This document shows, piece after piece, positions 36,435 through 45,249 of a DNA stretch of 64,000 bases. Under the pieces are notes generated by a model, which was not told where the DNA came from, made no database searches, and saw only the letters and a program-made list of their open reading frames with translations. The stretch's first letter is position 1. Every line of letters begins with the position of its first letter. This stretch comes from Nannocystis sp. (GTDB taxonomy: Bacteria > Myxococcota_A > Polyangia > Nannocystales > Nannocystaceae): the NCBI RefSeq assembly GCF_016714285.1, contig NZ_JADJNN010000012.1, positions 226,062 to 290,061 of the forward strand, given 5' to 3'. A program made the translations under genes and the position numbers.

Positions 36435-38336
36435 TCAGGGCTTGAAGACGTGGGTGTAGCGGGCCACCTGCTCGGAGGCGGGGAAGCGCAGGCGAGAGAC
36501 CAGCGGGGCGAGGCAGCGGAGCAGGGCCGCGTCGCCCTGGTGCTCGCCGAGGTCCATGGCGACGCCGTTGTGGCGCGGGCCGCCGACCTGCAAGGAGAGC
36601 TCCAGGCGGGCGAGCGGGGGAGCATGGCTGCGCATACACCGATGCACGCCGGGGGTGACGGTGTCGATGAGGCGGTGGAAGGTGGCCTCGGGCGGGGCGC
36701 CAGGGGTTCGCGGTGAGGCGAGCTCGGGCTCGGCGGCAGGCGGGCGCTTGCGGGGCCTCGGGGGCTGCGCTGCGTGGTCGTCGTTCGTGGGGGCGCGGCC
36801 GCTGAGCTGTGGACCGGACGCCTCGATCGCGAGTACGGGCGGGACCCCGGGGCCGGGCGCCTCGATCGCTGGTAGTGGGTGGGGTGCCGCGGCGGGGATC
36901 GGGATCGTGGGGCCGGGGTCCACGGTGGTGGGGATCGGGTCAGCGAGGGCCGTGGCGGCGCCTGTGGGGGCGCTAGCGAGGGCTGCCGCGCTGGCGTCGA
37001 ACCAGGTGTCGCGGGGGCCGCCTGGGATCGTCGCGGCGAGCAGGATGCCGGCGAGGGCGAGGACCAGGCCGAGCAGGCCGCTGCGTAGGTTGGGACCGCG
37101 GCCGAAGGCGGGCACCAGGATCATCGTGGTCGAGGTGGAGGCGCCAGCTCCGAGGCCAGCTCCTGGGCCAGCGCCTGGGCCAGCGCCGAGGTGGTGGGCC
37201 GCGCGGGCGGGCAGCATGCCGAGGCGCCACAGGCCCGAGGGTTCGGCTTCGGCCTCGTGGATGGCGATCGTCTCGGCCTCGGCGTCGGCGGCGGCGCCAC
37301 GGATCGCCTGCGCCATCGCGTGGGCGCTGGGGTAGCGATCGGCGCGGTCCTTGGCCAGGGCGCGCAGGACCACGGCCTCGAGGGTGGCGGGGATCTCCGA
37401 GCCGGCGGCGCGGCGCAGGGGCGCCGGCGGGGTCTCGATGTGCATCCGCATGATCGCGGCCGGGTTGTCGCCGGTGAACGGCAAGCGGCCGGTCAGCAGC
37501 ATGTACATCATCACGCCGAGCGCGTAGATGTCGACGCGGTGGTCGCAGGTGAAGCCCTGGATCTGCTCCGGGGCGAGGTACTCGGGGGCGCCGAGGCGGC
37601 CGGGCGGCGTCGGCCGACCGGTGCTGGGCATCAGCCGCGCGAGGCCGAGGTCGAGCACCTTGACGAAGGTGAAGGGCGGGCCCTCGTCGAGGTCGCGCTC
37701 GAGGGCACGATCCGGGCGCCGGTCGGGGTCGTGGCCGTCGCGGCGGACCAGGAAGCAGTTGCCAGGCTTGATGTCGCGATGGATGACGCCGCGGTCGTGC
37801 GCGGCCTGCAGCGCGGCGCAGACCTGGACGGCGATGGTGACGACGCGGCGCCACGGGAGCGGGCCGGGGCGGGCCTCGAGCAGGGCGTCGAGGCTCTCAC
37901 CCTCGAGGAACTCCATCACCGAGTAGAGCAGGCCGTCGTCGCTCTGGCCGAGGTCGGTGACGGCGACGCTGTGCTCGTGGCGGAGCCGGGCGCCGAGCAG
38001 GGCCTCCTGGTGGAAGCGGCGGCGGAAGTCCTCGTCGCCGCAGTAGTCAGGGTGGAGCACCTTGACGGCGACGGCTGTCCCGAGGGTCATGTCGCGCGCC
38101 TCGTAGACGGTGCCCATGCTGCCGCCGCCGATCCGCCGGCGCAGGCTGTAGCGGGCCCCGAGCACGCGGCCCGAGAGATCCGGCGCGCGCACGACCGGGA
38201 GCGGCAGCTCGGCGTCAGCCGAGGCCCGGGGTTGCTTGCTCGAGGTGAACCGGATCTCCACCAATCTCTCTGAGATTTCATGGATCGCGCAGGATGTCCA
38301 CCGCTCTGATCCTGGGCTTCGATCAGGTGCTGTCAT
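36435..38336 (-). CDS. Hanks-type Ser/Thr protein kinase, membrane-anchored
   Basis: 633 residues. Kinase domain residues about 60-330: glycine loop IGGGSMGTVYEARD, ATP lysine in VAVKVLH, catalytic HRDIKPGNCFL, then DLG (in KVLDLGLARL) in place of DFG, and APEYLAPEQ. An N-terminal 55 residues precede it. After a short linker comes one membrane segment (LLGLVLALAGILLAATI), then an extracytoplasmic Pro-rich stretch and a C-terminal domain of about 110 residues with VHRCMRSH and DLGEHQGDAALLRCLAPLVS, resembling the energy-transducing repeat of AgmX-type proteins. Likely senses an envelope signal and phosphorylates cytoplasmic targets. Start ATG 38336 is preceded by a 571-bp region rich in hairpins. 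Confidence 0.9.
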   Translation of the reverse strand: MTAPDRSPGSERWTSCAIHEISERLVEIRFTSSKQPRASADAELPLPVVRAPDLSGRVLGARYSLRRRIGGGSMGTVYEARDMTLGTAVAVKVLHPDYCGDEDFRRRFHQEALLGARLRHEHSVAVTDLGQSDDGLLYSVMEFLEGESLDALLEARPGPLPWRRVVTIAVQVCAALQAAHDRGVIHRDIKPGNCFLVRRDGHDPDRRPDRALERDLDEGPPFTFVKVLDLGLARLMPSTGRPTPPGRLGAPEYLAPEQIQGFTCDHRVDIYALGVMMYMLLTGRLPFTGDNPAAIMRMHIETPPAPLRRAAGSEIPATLEAVVLRALAKDRADRYPSAHAMAQAIRGAAADAEAETIAIHEAEAEPSGLWRLGMLPARAAHHLGAGPGAGPGAGLGAGASTSTTMILVPAFGRGPNLRSGLLGLVLALAGILLAATIPGGPRDTWFDASAAALASAPTGAATALADPIPTTVDPGPTIPIPAAAPHPLPAIEAPGPGVPPVLAIEASGPQLSGRAPTNDDHAAQPPRPRKRPPAAEPELASPRTPGAPPEATFHRLIDTVTPGVHRCMRSHAPPLARLELSLQVGGPRHNGVAMDLGEHQGDAALLRCLAPLVSRLRFPASEQVARYTHVFKP

Positions 38337-38460
38337 TTGTGAATTCTGGCTAACACTTGTTTCACGAGACGATGCTCGGTGAGGGCGGCGACAGGGATGT
38401 CGTGACGATGTTCACGGTGGCCTGTGCGGGCACTGGCGGTTTGCCGGAGTTGCCTCGCAA

Positions 38461-38822
38461 GGGTGCGTGGGTGTGGCTGGCCGTTCAGTCCTCGCCTGGC
38501 GTGCTTCGCTTCGCTCGCCCACCCGGCTGCGGATTCACGGCCAGCCACACCCACGCACCCACGCACGGTAACGCCGTGAACGGCGCTGGCGGCGGCTCTG
38601 GCTTGATCGCATCGCGTGGTTCGAAGCCAGGGCCGAGTCGGGCAGCTTGCGGCCGTGATCGGCCGCAAGATGCCCGACACCCTGAACCCGTTACCCGCCG
38701 CAGATCCGATTGCGTGCATCCGGGAATACGTGCACGTGACGCGATTGAGTTGCGTGGCGCATGGGAGTGCACGTGCGGCCAGCTCGTGGATCGGACAGCG
38801 AGCTCGCTGTCCGATCCACGAG
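38461..38822. repeat. Array of five hairpins in the intergenic region upstream of the kinase
   Basis: No gene is seen in 38337-38907. Inside it: arms 38461-38484 / 38537-38560 (24 bp, perfect); CGCCGT-GA-ACGGCG at 38572-38585; arms 38594-38604 / 38624-38634 (11 bp, one mismatch); arms 38638-38655 / 38660-38677 (18 bp, one mismatch, 4-nt loop); and a perfect 40-bp palindrome, arms 38783-38802 / 38803-38822. Small open frames here read through the arms and are not believed. Confidence 0.85.
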
Positions 38823-38907
38823 ACATTCAAACGTGCGAAGCGTTGCCCGCGGAGGATCTGCGGCGGGTACCGGTTCCAGGGGTCGGGTCCGCGGCGGCCG
38901 TGGCCGT

Positions 38908-40122
38908 CTAGCCGGGAGGCATGGTCATGGGCTTGTTGCCGGTGGGCTCGCAGCCCCACTTGAAGTTGTCGAGGAAGATGTAGCTGTCGAGGATCGGGTC
39001 GGCGAGGTCGAAGATCGCGAACACGACGGTGATCTGCTCGCCCGGGGTGACGCCGGCCGTGGTCTGCAGCCAGTTGGTGCCGGCGTGCTGACGCATGCAG
39101 GTGCCGCCGAACACCGCGAGGTTGCCGCCGTCGTCCTTGAAGTCGAGGAAGCCGGCGTTGAGCGAGATCGGGTGGCCCTGCTGATCGAAGGAGATGTTGC
39201 CGGTCCACTGCTCCGACTCGAGCCAGCCGATATACATGTCGTTGTATTGCGACTGGTAGTAGTCGGGGTATTCGACGGAGAAGAAGGCGAAGTCGTAGCT
39301 GAAGGAGGTGACGTCGGGCGGGACCTGCAGGGTGAAGCGCAGCTCGGCGTAGTCGAAGGCGGCGCCGCCGGCCTGGAACTGGGCCTGGAGGGTGTTGGAG
39401 CAGTCGCCGGTGCCGATCAGGCCGGGGTTTTGCGTGCAGTCGCCGCCGACCTGGTTGATCTTGATCGGGGGCATCGGGTTGCCGACGTCGTTGTTGCCGG
39501 GGAGCTCGTCGTTGCAGTGGGTCGGGCCGAGGTTGCTGTCGCCGTTGGGGGTGACGAGGTTCAGGTCGGCGACCAGGCCGCTGCCGAGGACGGCGAACTG
39601 CGAGCCCTCGCGGGCGTTGTAGATGCCGGCCTGGCCGAAGTTGCTGCGCACGCCCATGGCGCCGACGTTGCCGAAGGTGGTGGCGTTGACCTGCAGCTCG
39701 CCGGGGCAGTTGAGGCCGATGGCGTTGAACAGGTTCTGGGTGCCGTTGTCGCAGGGCACGTGCTCGGGGATCGTGCACATGCACTCGGGGTTCATGGGGT
39801 CGGCCTTGCAGTCGATGTCGCCGGTGTCGACGGGGCCGCTGGTCGCGGGGGGCTCGCCGAGGTCGAACTTGGGGCCGTTGCTGTCGTCGCCGGTGTCGGC
39901 GGGCGGGTTGTCCGTGGCGGAGCCGCCGGTGCCGTTGCTGGTCGCCTCGGTGGCGGCGCTGGTGCCGGCCTCGGTGGCCGGGGCGGTGGCGGTGATGCTG
40001 CCGATGCCGGGGCCGCCGCCCACGTCCTCGCCGTCGTCGGAGCCGCTGTCCTTGCCGCAGCCCGTGAGGGCGAGCGCCACCATGAGTCCGCGAATAACGG
40101 TGTTCGAGACGGAGGACATCAT
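38908..40122 (-). CDS. Choice-of-anchor-L-type surface lipoprotein
   Basis: 404 residues from ATG 40122 (MMSSVSNTVIRGLMVALALTGCGKD). Lipobox ALTGC, then an acidic, Ala/Thr-rich linker. The C-terminal 280 residues fit the choice-of-anchor L pattern, a beta-sandwich found in secreted bacterial proteins: LQVNATTFGNVGAMGVRSNF near the start, FDYAELRFTLQVPPDVTSFS and SVEYPDYYQSQYNDMYIGWL in the middle, and FDLADPILDSYIFLDNFKWG near the end. Likely an adhesion or surface-anchored protein. The 179 bp upstream of it hold no recognisable gene. Confidence 0.8.
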   Translation of the reverse strand: MMSSVSNTVIRGLMVALALTGCGKDSGSDDGEDVGGGPGIGSITATAPATEAGTSAATEATSNGTGGSATDNPPADTGDDSNGPKFDLGEPPATSGPVDTGDIDCKADPMNPECMCTIPEHVPCDNGTQNLFNAIGLNCPGELQVNATTFGNVGAMGVRSNFGQAGIYNAREGSQFAVLGSGLVADLNLVTPNGDSNLGPTHCNDELPGNNDVGNPMPPIKINQVGGDCTQNPGLIGTGDCSNTLQAQFQAGGAAFDYAELRFTLQVPPDVTSFSYDFAFFSVEYPDYYQSQYNDMYIGWLESEQWTGNISFDQQGHPISLNAGFLDFKDDGGNLAVFGGTCMRQHAGTNWLQTTAGVTPGEQITVVFAIFDLADPILDSYIFLDNFKWGCEPTGNKPMTMPPG

Positions 40123-40301
40123 GGCCTCACGGTACCGAAGTTCGCGGCGATGAGAAGGCTGGAAATGGGGTCGGCGACCCGAGTCGGGGTCGGGGTCCGG
40201 GGCTGGAGGGGGCGCAGAACGCTGAACCACGGGAGCTGGCGGGCGATCTGTGTGGTGTTGCAACGACGGGGCGGCCGGCGGTGGTGAAAGTCACGGCGCT
40301 G

Positions 40302-41376
40302 TCAGTCGAGCAGGCGGATGCCGAACAGGCGGTGCTGCTGCTGGCGGAAGCGGGCCTCGTGGTAGAGGCCGAGGTAGTTGATCTCGGTCTCCCACGGGGG
40401 GCCGGCGCGCTGGAGGTGCTCGAGGCCGGCGATCACGTCCTCGAACTTGTGGATGAAGCGCCAGGCGGGGCGGTCGACGCTGGCCTCGAGGGCGTCGAGG
40501 GCGGCGGTCAGCTTGCGGATCGCGGGCGGCTGGACGAAGCCGCGGCGCATGAGGTCCTGCACCGAGTTGGCGACGCGCTCGGGGGTGTAGCCGGCGGCGG
40601 CCATGGCGGTGAGGACGCGGACCAGGCCGGCGCCGGAGAGGAGGCCGGCGTCGAACAGGAGGACGGCGACCTGGAAGTAGTTGTAGTTGGCGACGACGCG
40701 GGCGCCGTAGGGGGCGAAGCGCTCGAGCGGGGAGCGGCGGTCGAGGTGGATGAAGATCCGGCGGACGACGTCGCCGGCGCCGGCGAGGCGGCCGTGCATA
40801 CGTCATGATCTCGTCGACGTCGTGGCGGTAGACCTTGCAGGCGGTGAGGATCGCGGCCATGCGCTCGGCGGAGATCCGGCCGGCGAGGATGTCGGCGTAG
40901 AGGCTGTAGACGAAGGCGTCCTGCTCGGCGTCGTCGCCGAACAGGTACTCGTCCTGGGTCTCGTCCCCCAGGTGGCTGTGCAGGAGGGCCTTGAGCTTGT
41001 AGCCGACCTGGCCGCGCAGGGCCCGGAAGCGGCCGCGCAGGAGGTTCTCGAGGTTCGGCTTGAGGATGAAGACGTCGGGCTCGACGCCGTCGAGGCTGAG
41101 CTTGCGGGCGAGCACCTTGCGCATCTGCTGGGGCGAGCCGCTGATGAAGGTGACGTGGCGGTTGCTGCGGTCGGCGGGGTCGAGGAGGGCCTGCAGGAGG
41201 GCCTGGGCGCCGGCGATCGTGGCCTTGTCCTCGGGCTTCTGCCGGAAGGTCTTGATCAGGTCCTTGAGGGTGTCGAAGTTGGTCGCGAGGTAGGTCTTGT
41301 CGAGGTCCCAGCGCAGGTGGACGAGGCGGCGCGGGGGCCCGGCTCCGGGGGGGGTGGGCGGAGGCGCGTCGGTCAT
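40302..41376 (-). CDS. HAD-superfamily phosphatase-like protein, interrupted by one frameshift
   Basis: The N-terminal part (41376 down to about 40800) has HAD motif I in RWDLDKTYLATNF, motif II serine in VTFISGSPQQM, the lysine in GYKLKALLHS and motif III in LFGDDAEQD. At about 40799 the frame shifts by one base (minus strand ATGACGTATGCACGG) and continues as a helical region (MHGRLAGAGDVVRRIF to FGIRLLD). One extra T explains it. Joined length about 357 residues. Enzymatic activity on phosphate esters is inferred from the motifs; substrate unknown. Its ATG overlaps the plsX stop, so it is translationally coupled to plsX. Confidence 0.62.
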
Positions 41377-42488
41377 GGGGCGGGCTCCTCGAGGTCGCGG
41401 GCGACGGGATCGGCGACACCTTCGGCGACACCTTCGGCGACACCTTCGGCGAGCTTGCTGCGCATCGCGGCGACGCCGGCGGCGACGGCGTCGAGGACCT
41501 GCAGGCGATCGATCTTGGCGCCGAGGCGGATGGCGTTGAGGAAGGCGCGGCGGCCGGAGTTGGCCTGGGTGACGATGACGGCGCGGTCGAGGCCGAGGAG
41601 GGGGGCGCCGCCGTAGTTCTCCCAGTCGGTGAACTCGCGGACGGCGGTGATGCCGTCGGCGAGCATGCGTACGCCGACGCGCCACTGGATCCGTTCGGCG
41701 GCGCGCTGGATCAGGGCCTCGGCGGTGGCGGCGACGCCCTCGAGGGTGCGCAGCAGGACGTCGCCGGTGAAGCCGTCGGTGACGACGACATCGGCGTCGC
41801 CGGAGGTGACGTGGTCGGCGCGCAGGCAGCCGATGTACTCGAAGCCGGGCTGGCTGTGTTGGAGCTGGCGGTGGGCGTCGCGGATCCGCTGCGGGGCGCT
41901 GCTGGTGCTGGCGCCGTTGGACAGCAGGGCGACGCGCGGGCGCTCGAGGCGGGAGATCTTGGCGGCGTAGGCGGCACCCATGGCGGCGAAGGTGACGAGG
42001 TCGTCGCTGGTACACGAGACGGTGGCGCCGACGTCGAGCAGGAGGGCGAAGGGGTCGGAGGCGGGGCCGTGCGGGCGCAGGGTCGGGTAGACGGCCGCGA
42101 GCGCGGCGCGGCTGACCGAGGGGATCCGCTGCAAGGTTGCGAGGGCGGCGGTGACGATCGCCCCGGGGCCGCCGGCGGACACGAAGATCGCGGCGGGGTC
42201 GCGGGCGAGCAGCTCCATGCCGACGACGACGCTCGAGCGCGGGGCGCGGGCGAGGGCGGTGCGGAGGTCCTGCTCGGGGTCGATGCGGTCGGCGGCGTGG
42301 ACGACCCGCAGGTGCTCGGCGTCGTGGGCGATCCGCTGGAGGGCGAGGGTGATCTCGGACTCGTCGCCGACGACGGTGATCTGGTGGAGGCGCTCGAGGC
42401 TGGCGATCGCGGCGGCCTCGAGGGCCTCGCCGTTGCACTCGCGTCCGGCCCCTGCGCCGGGACAGCTGTCGATGACGATGTGCGCCAC
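41373..42488 (-). CDS. plsX: Phosphate acyltransferase PlsX, divergent
   Basis: Makes acyl phosphate from acyl-ACP for phosphatidic acid synthesis at the membrane. 371 residues. Family motifs are LLLDVGATVSC, FEYIGCLRADHVTSGDADVV, VTDGFTGDVLLRTLEG and ENYGGAPLLGLD. The N-terminus lacks the exact GGDxxP-type motif of typical PlsX (here MAHIVIDSCPGAGAGRE), so it may be a diverged paralogue. A 15-bp repeat near the 3' end codes Ala-Glu-Gly-Val-Ala units (41407-41451). Second gene in the run that ends with the HAD protein. No fabD, fabH or acpP is nearby. Confidence 0.85.
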   Translation of the reverse strand: MAHIVIDSCPGAGAGRECNGEALEAAAIASLERLHQITVVGDESEITLALQRIAHDAEHLRVVHAADRIDPEQDLRTALARAPRSSVVVGMELLARDPAAIFVSAGGPGAIVTAALATLQRIPSVSRAALAAVYPTLRPHGPASDPFALLLDVGATVSCTSDDLVTFAAMGAAYAAKISRLERPRVALLSNGASTSSAPQRIRDAHRQLQHSQPGFEYIGCLRADHVTSGDADVVVTDGFTGDVLLRTLEGVAATAEALIQRAAERIQWRVGVRMLADGITAVREFTDWENYGGAPLLGLDRAVIVTQANSGRRAFLNAIRLGAKIDRLQVLDAVAAGVAAMRSKLAEGVAEGVAEGVADPVARDLEEPAP

Positions 42489-42558
42489 GGGGCTCGCGTT
42501 GTACCAAACCCGGGCGCTGACTGGCGAGGCCCCAGCGAGCCGGACCGCCGCTCGCCAG

Positions 42559-42640
42559 TGTGACGGGCGCTACAGGGCGAAGCGGTTAGCGAAGCTCGCC
42601 GGTGGACGGCGTGACCGGGGCTACAGGCGGGCGCAGCGGA
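42559..42640. repeat. Decayed copy of the nucleotidyltransferase 3' end
   Basis: A stretch with GTGACGGGCGCTACAGG...AGCGG around 42559-42600 resembles the true gene end around 42610-42640, offset by 51 bp. It contains a CTA (stop) at the corresponding place. Third instance of gene-end reiteration; similarity is partial. Confidence 0.5.
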
Positions 42641-43460
42641 GCTCGACCAGCCAGGCCTCGCAGTCGGCCTCGTTGGCGGCCTCCTCGGGCAATGGGCTGC
42701 GGGCGAGGGCGTCGCTGAGTTCGGCCTCGAGCGCGGGCCAGGCGGCCCGGTGGCGGGCGTCGACCTCGGGGCTGACGGCGCCCTTCTCGGCGCCCTCGGC
42801 CTTGATCTTGATCAGCTCGAGGGCGTCCGGATAACCGAGCTGCGGGGCGAGGATCCGGAGGTCGGCGATGAGCTCCCCGGTGCGCAGCAGGTGGATGCCG
42901 GTGAGGGCGACGCGGTAGGCGTAAAGCAGGGTCTTGGCCCGCGGTCGCTCGGCCTTCTCGTGCTCGCGGCACATGCCCTTGAAGAAGCCCTGGTAGTGGC
43001 GAGCGCAGCGGCGCGAGACGCTGGCGCGGGCGAGGGCTTGCAGCTGCAAGAGCTCGGGGCCGGGGTAGAGCTGGAACTTGGAGAGCAGGCGCTCGAGCAG
43101 GTTGCCGTTGCCGTTGACGAGCAGCTGGAGGCCCTTGCCGAGCTCGGTGAGGGTGAGGTCGCACTCGGTGGCCTCGAAGTCGACGAGGCGGTCGAAGGTC
43201 TCGGGCGGGCGGTGGAGGCCGAGCAGCTTGCGGGTGGGGGCGAGGAACAGGCCCTTGAGGTCGAGGTCGCTGTCGGCCGAGGAGAAGCCGTAGTCGTGGC
43301 TGCCGGTGACGCCGCACTGGATCGCCAGGCCGGGCACGGGGCACTGGGCGATGAAGCGGCGGCCGAGCTCGAGGTCGGGGAGGGCGTTGGGCGGGAGGTC
43401 GATGGCGGCGGCATGGCGGGGTGCCCGCGGGGGGGGGGGGGGGGGGGGGGGCCCGGTCAT
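42621..43460 (-). CDS. Polymerase-beta-fold nucleotidyltransferase, RlaP/YcgL-like (copy 2)
   Basis: 279 residues. Nucleotidyltransferase signature GVTGSHDYGFSSADSDLDLKG, with Gly-Ser and the Asp pair for metal binding. The rest is helical. Proteins of this type are thought to act on RNA ends or nucleotides and are often linked to RNA repair. ATG 43460 overlaps the stop of copy 1 (ATGA). Directly after the start there are 23 consecutive C residues that code eight prolines, so gain or loss of bases would switch the frame; there is no in-frame ATG or GTG between the tract and the active-site motif, the first GTG being at CPVPGL. Confidence 0.75.
   Translation of the reverse strand: MTGPPPPPPPPRAPRHAAAIDLPPNALPDLELGRRFIAQCPVPGLAIQCGVTGSHDYGFSSADSDLDLKGLFLAPTRKLLGLHRPPETFDRLVDFEATECDLTLTELGKGLQLLVNGNGNLLERLLSKFQLYPGPELLQLQALARASVSRRCARHYQGFFKGMCREHEKAERPRAKTLLYAYRVALTGIHLLRTGELIADLRILAPQLGYPDALELIKIKAEGAEKGAVSPEVDARHRAAWPALEAELSDALARSPLPEEAANEADCEAWLVELRCARL
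43429..43451 (-). repeat. Homopolymer of 23 G (plus strand) at the 5' end of a coding region
   Basis: Uninterrupted G run from 43429 to 43451, coding poly-Pro in the minus-strand nucleotidyltransferase copy 2. By far the longest homopolymer in the window. Confidence 0.9.
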
Positions 43461-44386
43461 GGCGAGGCCTTCAGGACGTCGGCGACGAGCTCGGCGCACA
43501 GGCGGTCGAGGCCGGCGTCGTCGGGGGCGGCGGGCAGGGGCGAGGTCGCGGCGGCGGCGTGGACCTGCTGGCCGAGGGCCTCGGCGCGGGCCATGAGCTC
43601 GTCGTAGCTGAGGGCGCCGGACTTGATGCCGAGCAGGTCGTCGCGGTCGTCGCGGCGGACCAGGACGCGGCCGGTGCTGACGATCTCGAGGCCCATGCGC
43701 AGCAGACGGATGAGGTGGAGGGCGTGCTTGGTGTCGTAGCCGAAGCGGGCCTCGAGCTCGCTGCGCCGCGGGTTGCGGGTCTTTTGCCACGAGAGGTAGG
43801 AGTCCCACTCCTTGCGGGCGCCGCGGTAGCGACGCTCGCGTTCGAGGATGTCGAGGAAGTTGGTGCTGAGGTCGACCAGCTCGAGGCGCTGGTCGGCGAG
43901 CATGGCCTCGACGGCGCCGAGCTGGTCGCGCGAGATCTGGGCGCGGTCGGGGAGGCCGAAGTCGGCGCGCTGGGGCTCCTTCTGCGGCGGGTTCATGACC
44001 CACTTGCGGTGGGTCTTGATCCGGCCGAGCTGCGACATGGCGTAGCCGGAGAAGCTGTCCTTGACGCGCAGCGAGAGGAACTGCTCGCGCGCGGCGAGCA
44101 GGCGCTCACCGGCGGGGGTCATGTGCATGTGGCACTCGCTCGGGGTCCACAGCAGCTCGAGCACGGTCGGGTTGGCGGCGGCGGCGAGGCGGAAGTACTT
44201 GCGGATCTCGTAGCGGACGTGATCGCCGGTGAGCTCGATCTGCTCCGGGCCGCCGAGGTAGCCGTGGTACCAGCCGGCGGGGCCGACGAGCACGCCCTTG
44301 AGGTCGACGTCGGAGGCGGGGGTGGCGAGGCCGTAGGCTTGCGAGCCGTGCACGGTCTCGTAGATGAGGGTGCCGGGGGTCTCCAT
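43457..44386 (-). CDS. Polymerase-beta-fold nucleotidyltransferase, RlaP/YcgL-like (copy 1)
   Basis: 309 residues from ATG 44386. Active-site motif HGSQAYGLATPASDVDLKGV near residue 14, followed by EQIELTGDHVRYEIRKYF. A C-terminal helical domain contains RFGYDTKHALHLIRLLRMG, typical of the COG3541-type family. The Asp pair in SDVDLKG binds the two metals. Enzymatic role in RNA repair or nucleotide transfer is inferred from family membership. Coupled to copy 2 by ATGA and 16 bp downstream of the amidase gene. Confidence 0.83.
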   Translation of the reverse strand: METPGTLIYETVHGSQAYGLATPASDVDLKGVLVGPAGWYHGYLGGPEQIELTGDHVRYEIRKYFRLAAAANPTVLELLWTPSECHMHMTPAGERLLAAREQFLSLRVKDSFSGYAMSQLGRIKTHRKWVMNPPQKEPQRADFGLPDRAQISRDQLGAVEAMLADQRLELVDLSTNFLDILERERRYRGARKEWDSYLSWQKTRNPRRSELEARFGYDTKHALHLIRLLRMGLEIVSTGRVLVRRDDRDDLLGIKSGALSYDELMARAEALGQQVHAAAATSPLPAAPDDAGLDRLCAELVADVLKASP

Positions 44387-44402
44387 GACGCCGGGGACGG
44401 TA

Positions 44403-45220
44403 TCACGGGGCGCGGGGCGGGGGCGGGCCGGCGAGGGGGAGGTCTTGCAGCTCGGCGCGGACGGCTTGCATGAAGGCGGGGCCGGGGTCGCCCTTGCGGG
44501 TGCGGTAGTCGGGCTCGCGCTCCTGGAAGTAGGGGTGGGCCTCGAAGGCGAGGTACTCGTGGTGGCCGATGAGGTGGGTGATGCCGGGGAAGCGGGCGAC
44601 GAGGTGGCGGACGAGGGCGACGTTGGCGGCGCGCTGGGCCGCGGTGAGCGGGAAGCGGCCGTTGTCGCCGACGTTCTCGACGCCGATCGCGAGGTGGTTC
44701 AGGCCGACGACGTGGCGGGCCATCCAGGTCTCGGGCATGAGGCGGACGATGGTGCCGTCGCGGTCGACCAGGAAGTGGGCGGAGACGTTGAGGTCGCCGG
44801 CTTTGGCGATGATCGTGCGGCCGCGCTCGACGCTGGGGCGATCGAAGTAGCGCCAGGTGCCGTCGAGCGAGCCGCCGCCGGTGAAGTGCAGGACGATTAT
44901 CTTCGGGTCGATCGTGATGTCGCTGGCGGCCGGGTCCTGGTGGCGCTTGCGGTAGGTGATCGTCTTCTCGCGGCGGGCGGCGTCGTAGGTGATCGGGCGG
45001 TCGAGGATCGCTAGCTCGGGGATCGCGGGCGGTGGTTCAGGGGCGGGTGGCGTGGCGATCGCAGGTGGCGCGTCGGGGGCGGGGTGGGCCGGCGGGCGGC
45101 GGGTCGAGCGCGGGCGGCGGGCGGGGGCGAGCGGCGGGGGATGGCGGCGGGCGGCGGGGCGCAGGCGATCAGGAGGCTGGCCGCGAGGACAGGGCCGGAG
45201 AGACAGGGTCTTTGGGACAT
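44403..45220 (-). CDS. N-acetylmuramoyl-L-alanine amidase lipoprotein, with one probable frameshift
   Basis: Cleaves the amide bond between muramic acid and the stem peptide. The start in the frame with a signal peptide is ATG 45220, with lipobox SLLIACAPPP. The catalytic domain is read in the next frame (from about 45080 to 44403): IVLHFTGGGSLDGTWRYF with the first zinc histidine, HFLVDRDGTIVRLMPE, HVVGLNHLAIGVENVG and ITHLIGHHEYL with the second. The break lies in the Pro/Arg-rich linker between roughly 45012 and 45160, where the sequence is a run of G and C. Joined length about 272 residues. Outer-membrane or periplasmic location inferred. Confidence 0.75.
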
Positions 45221-45249
45221 GTACGTGGGGCCAGGCGAGCGCACGGGGC

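Noticed and set aside
38470..38860. Small proteins coded in the hairpin array
   Set aside because: Frames run through the inverted arms on both strands, have no ribosome-binding site and have no recognisable motif.
40780..40815. Programmed ribosomal frameshift in the HAD gene
   Set aside because: No slippery sequence or downstream stimulatory structure was seen; a one-base error explains it more simply.
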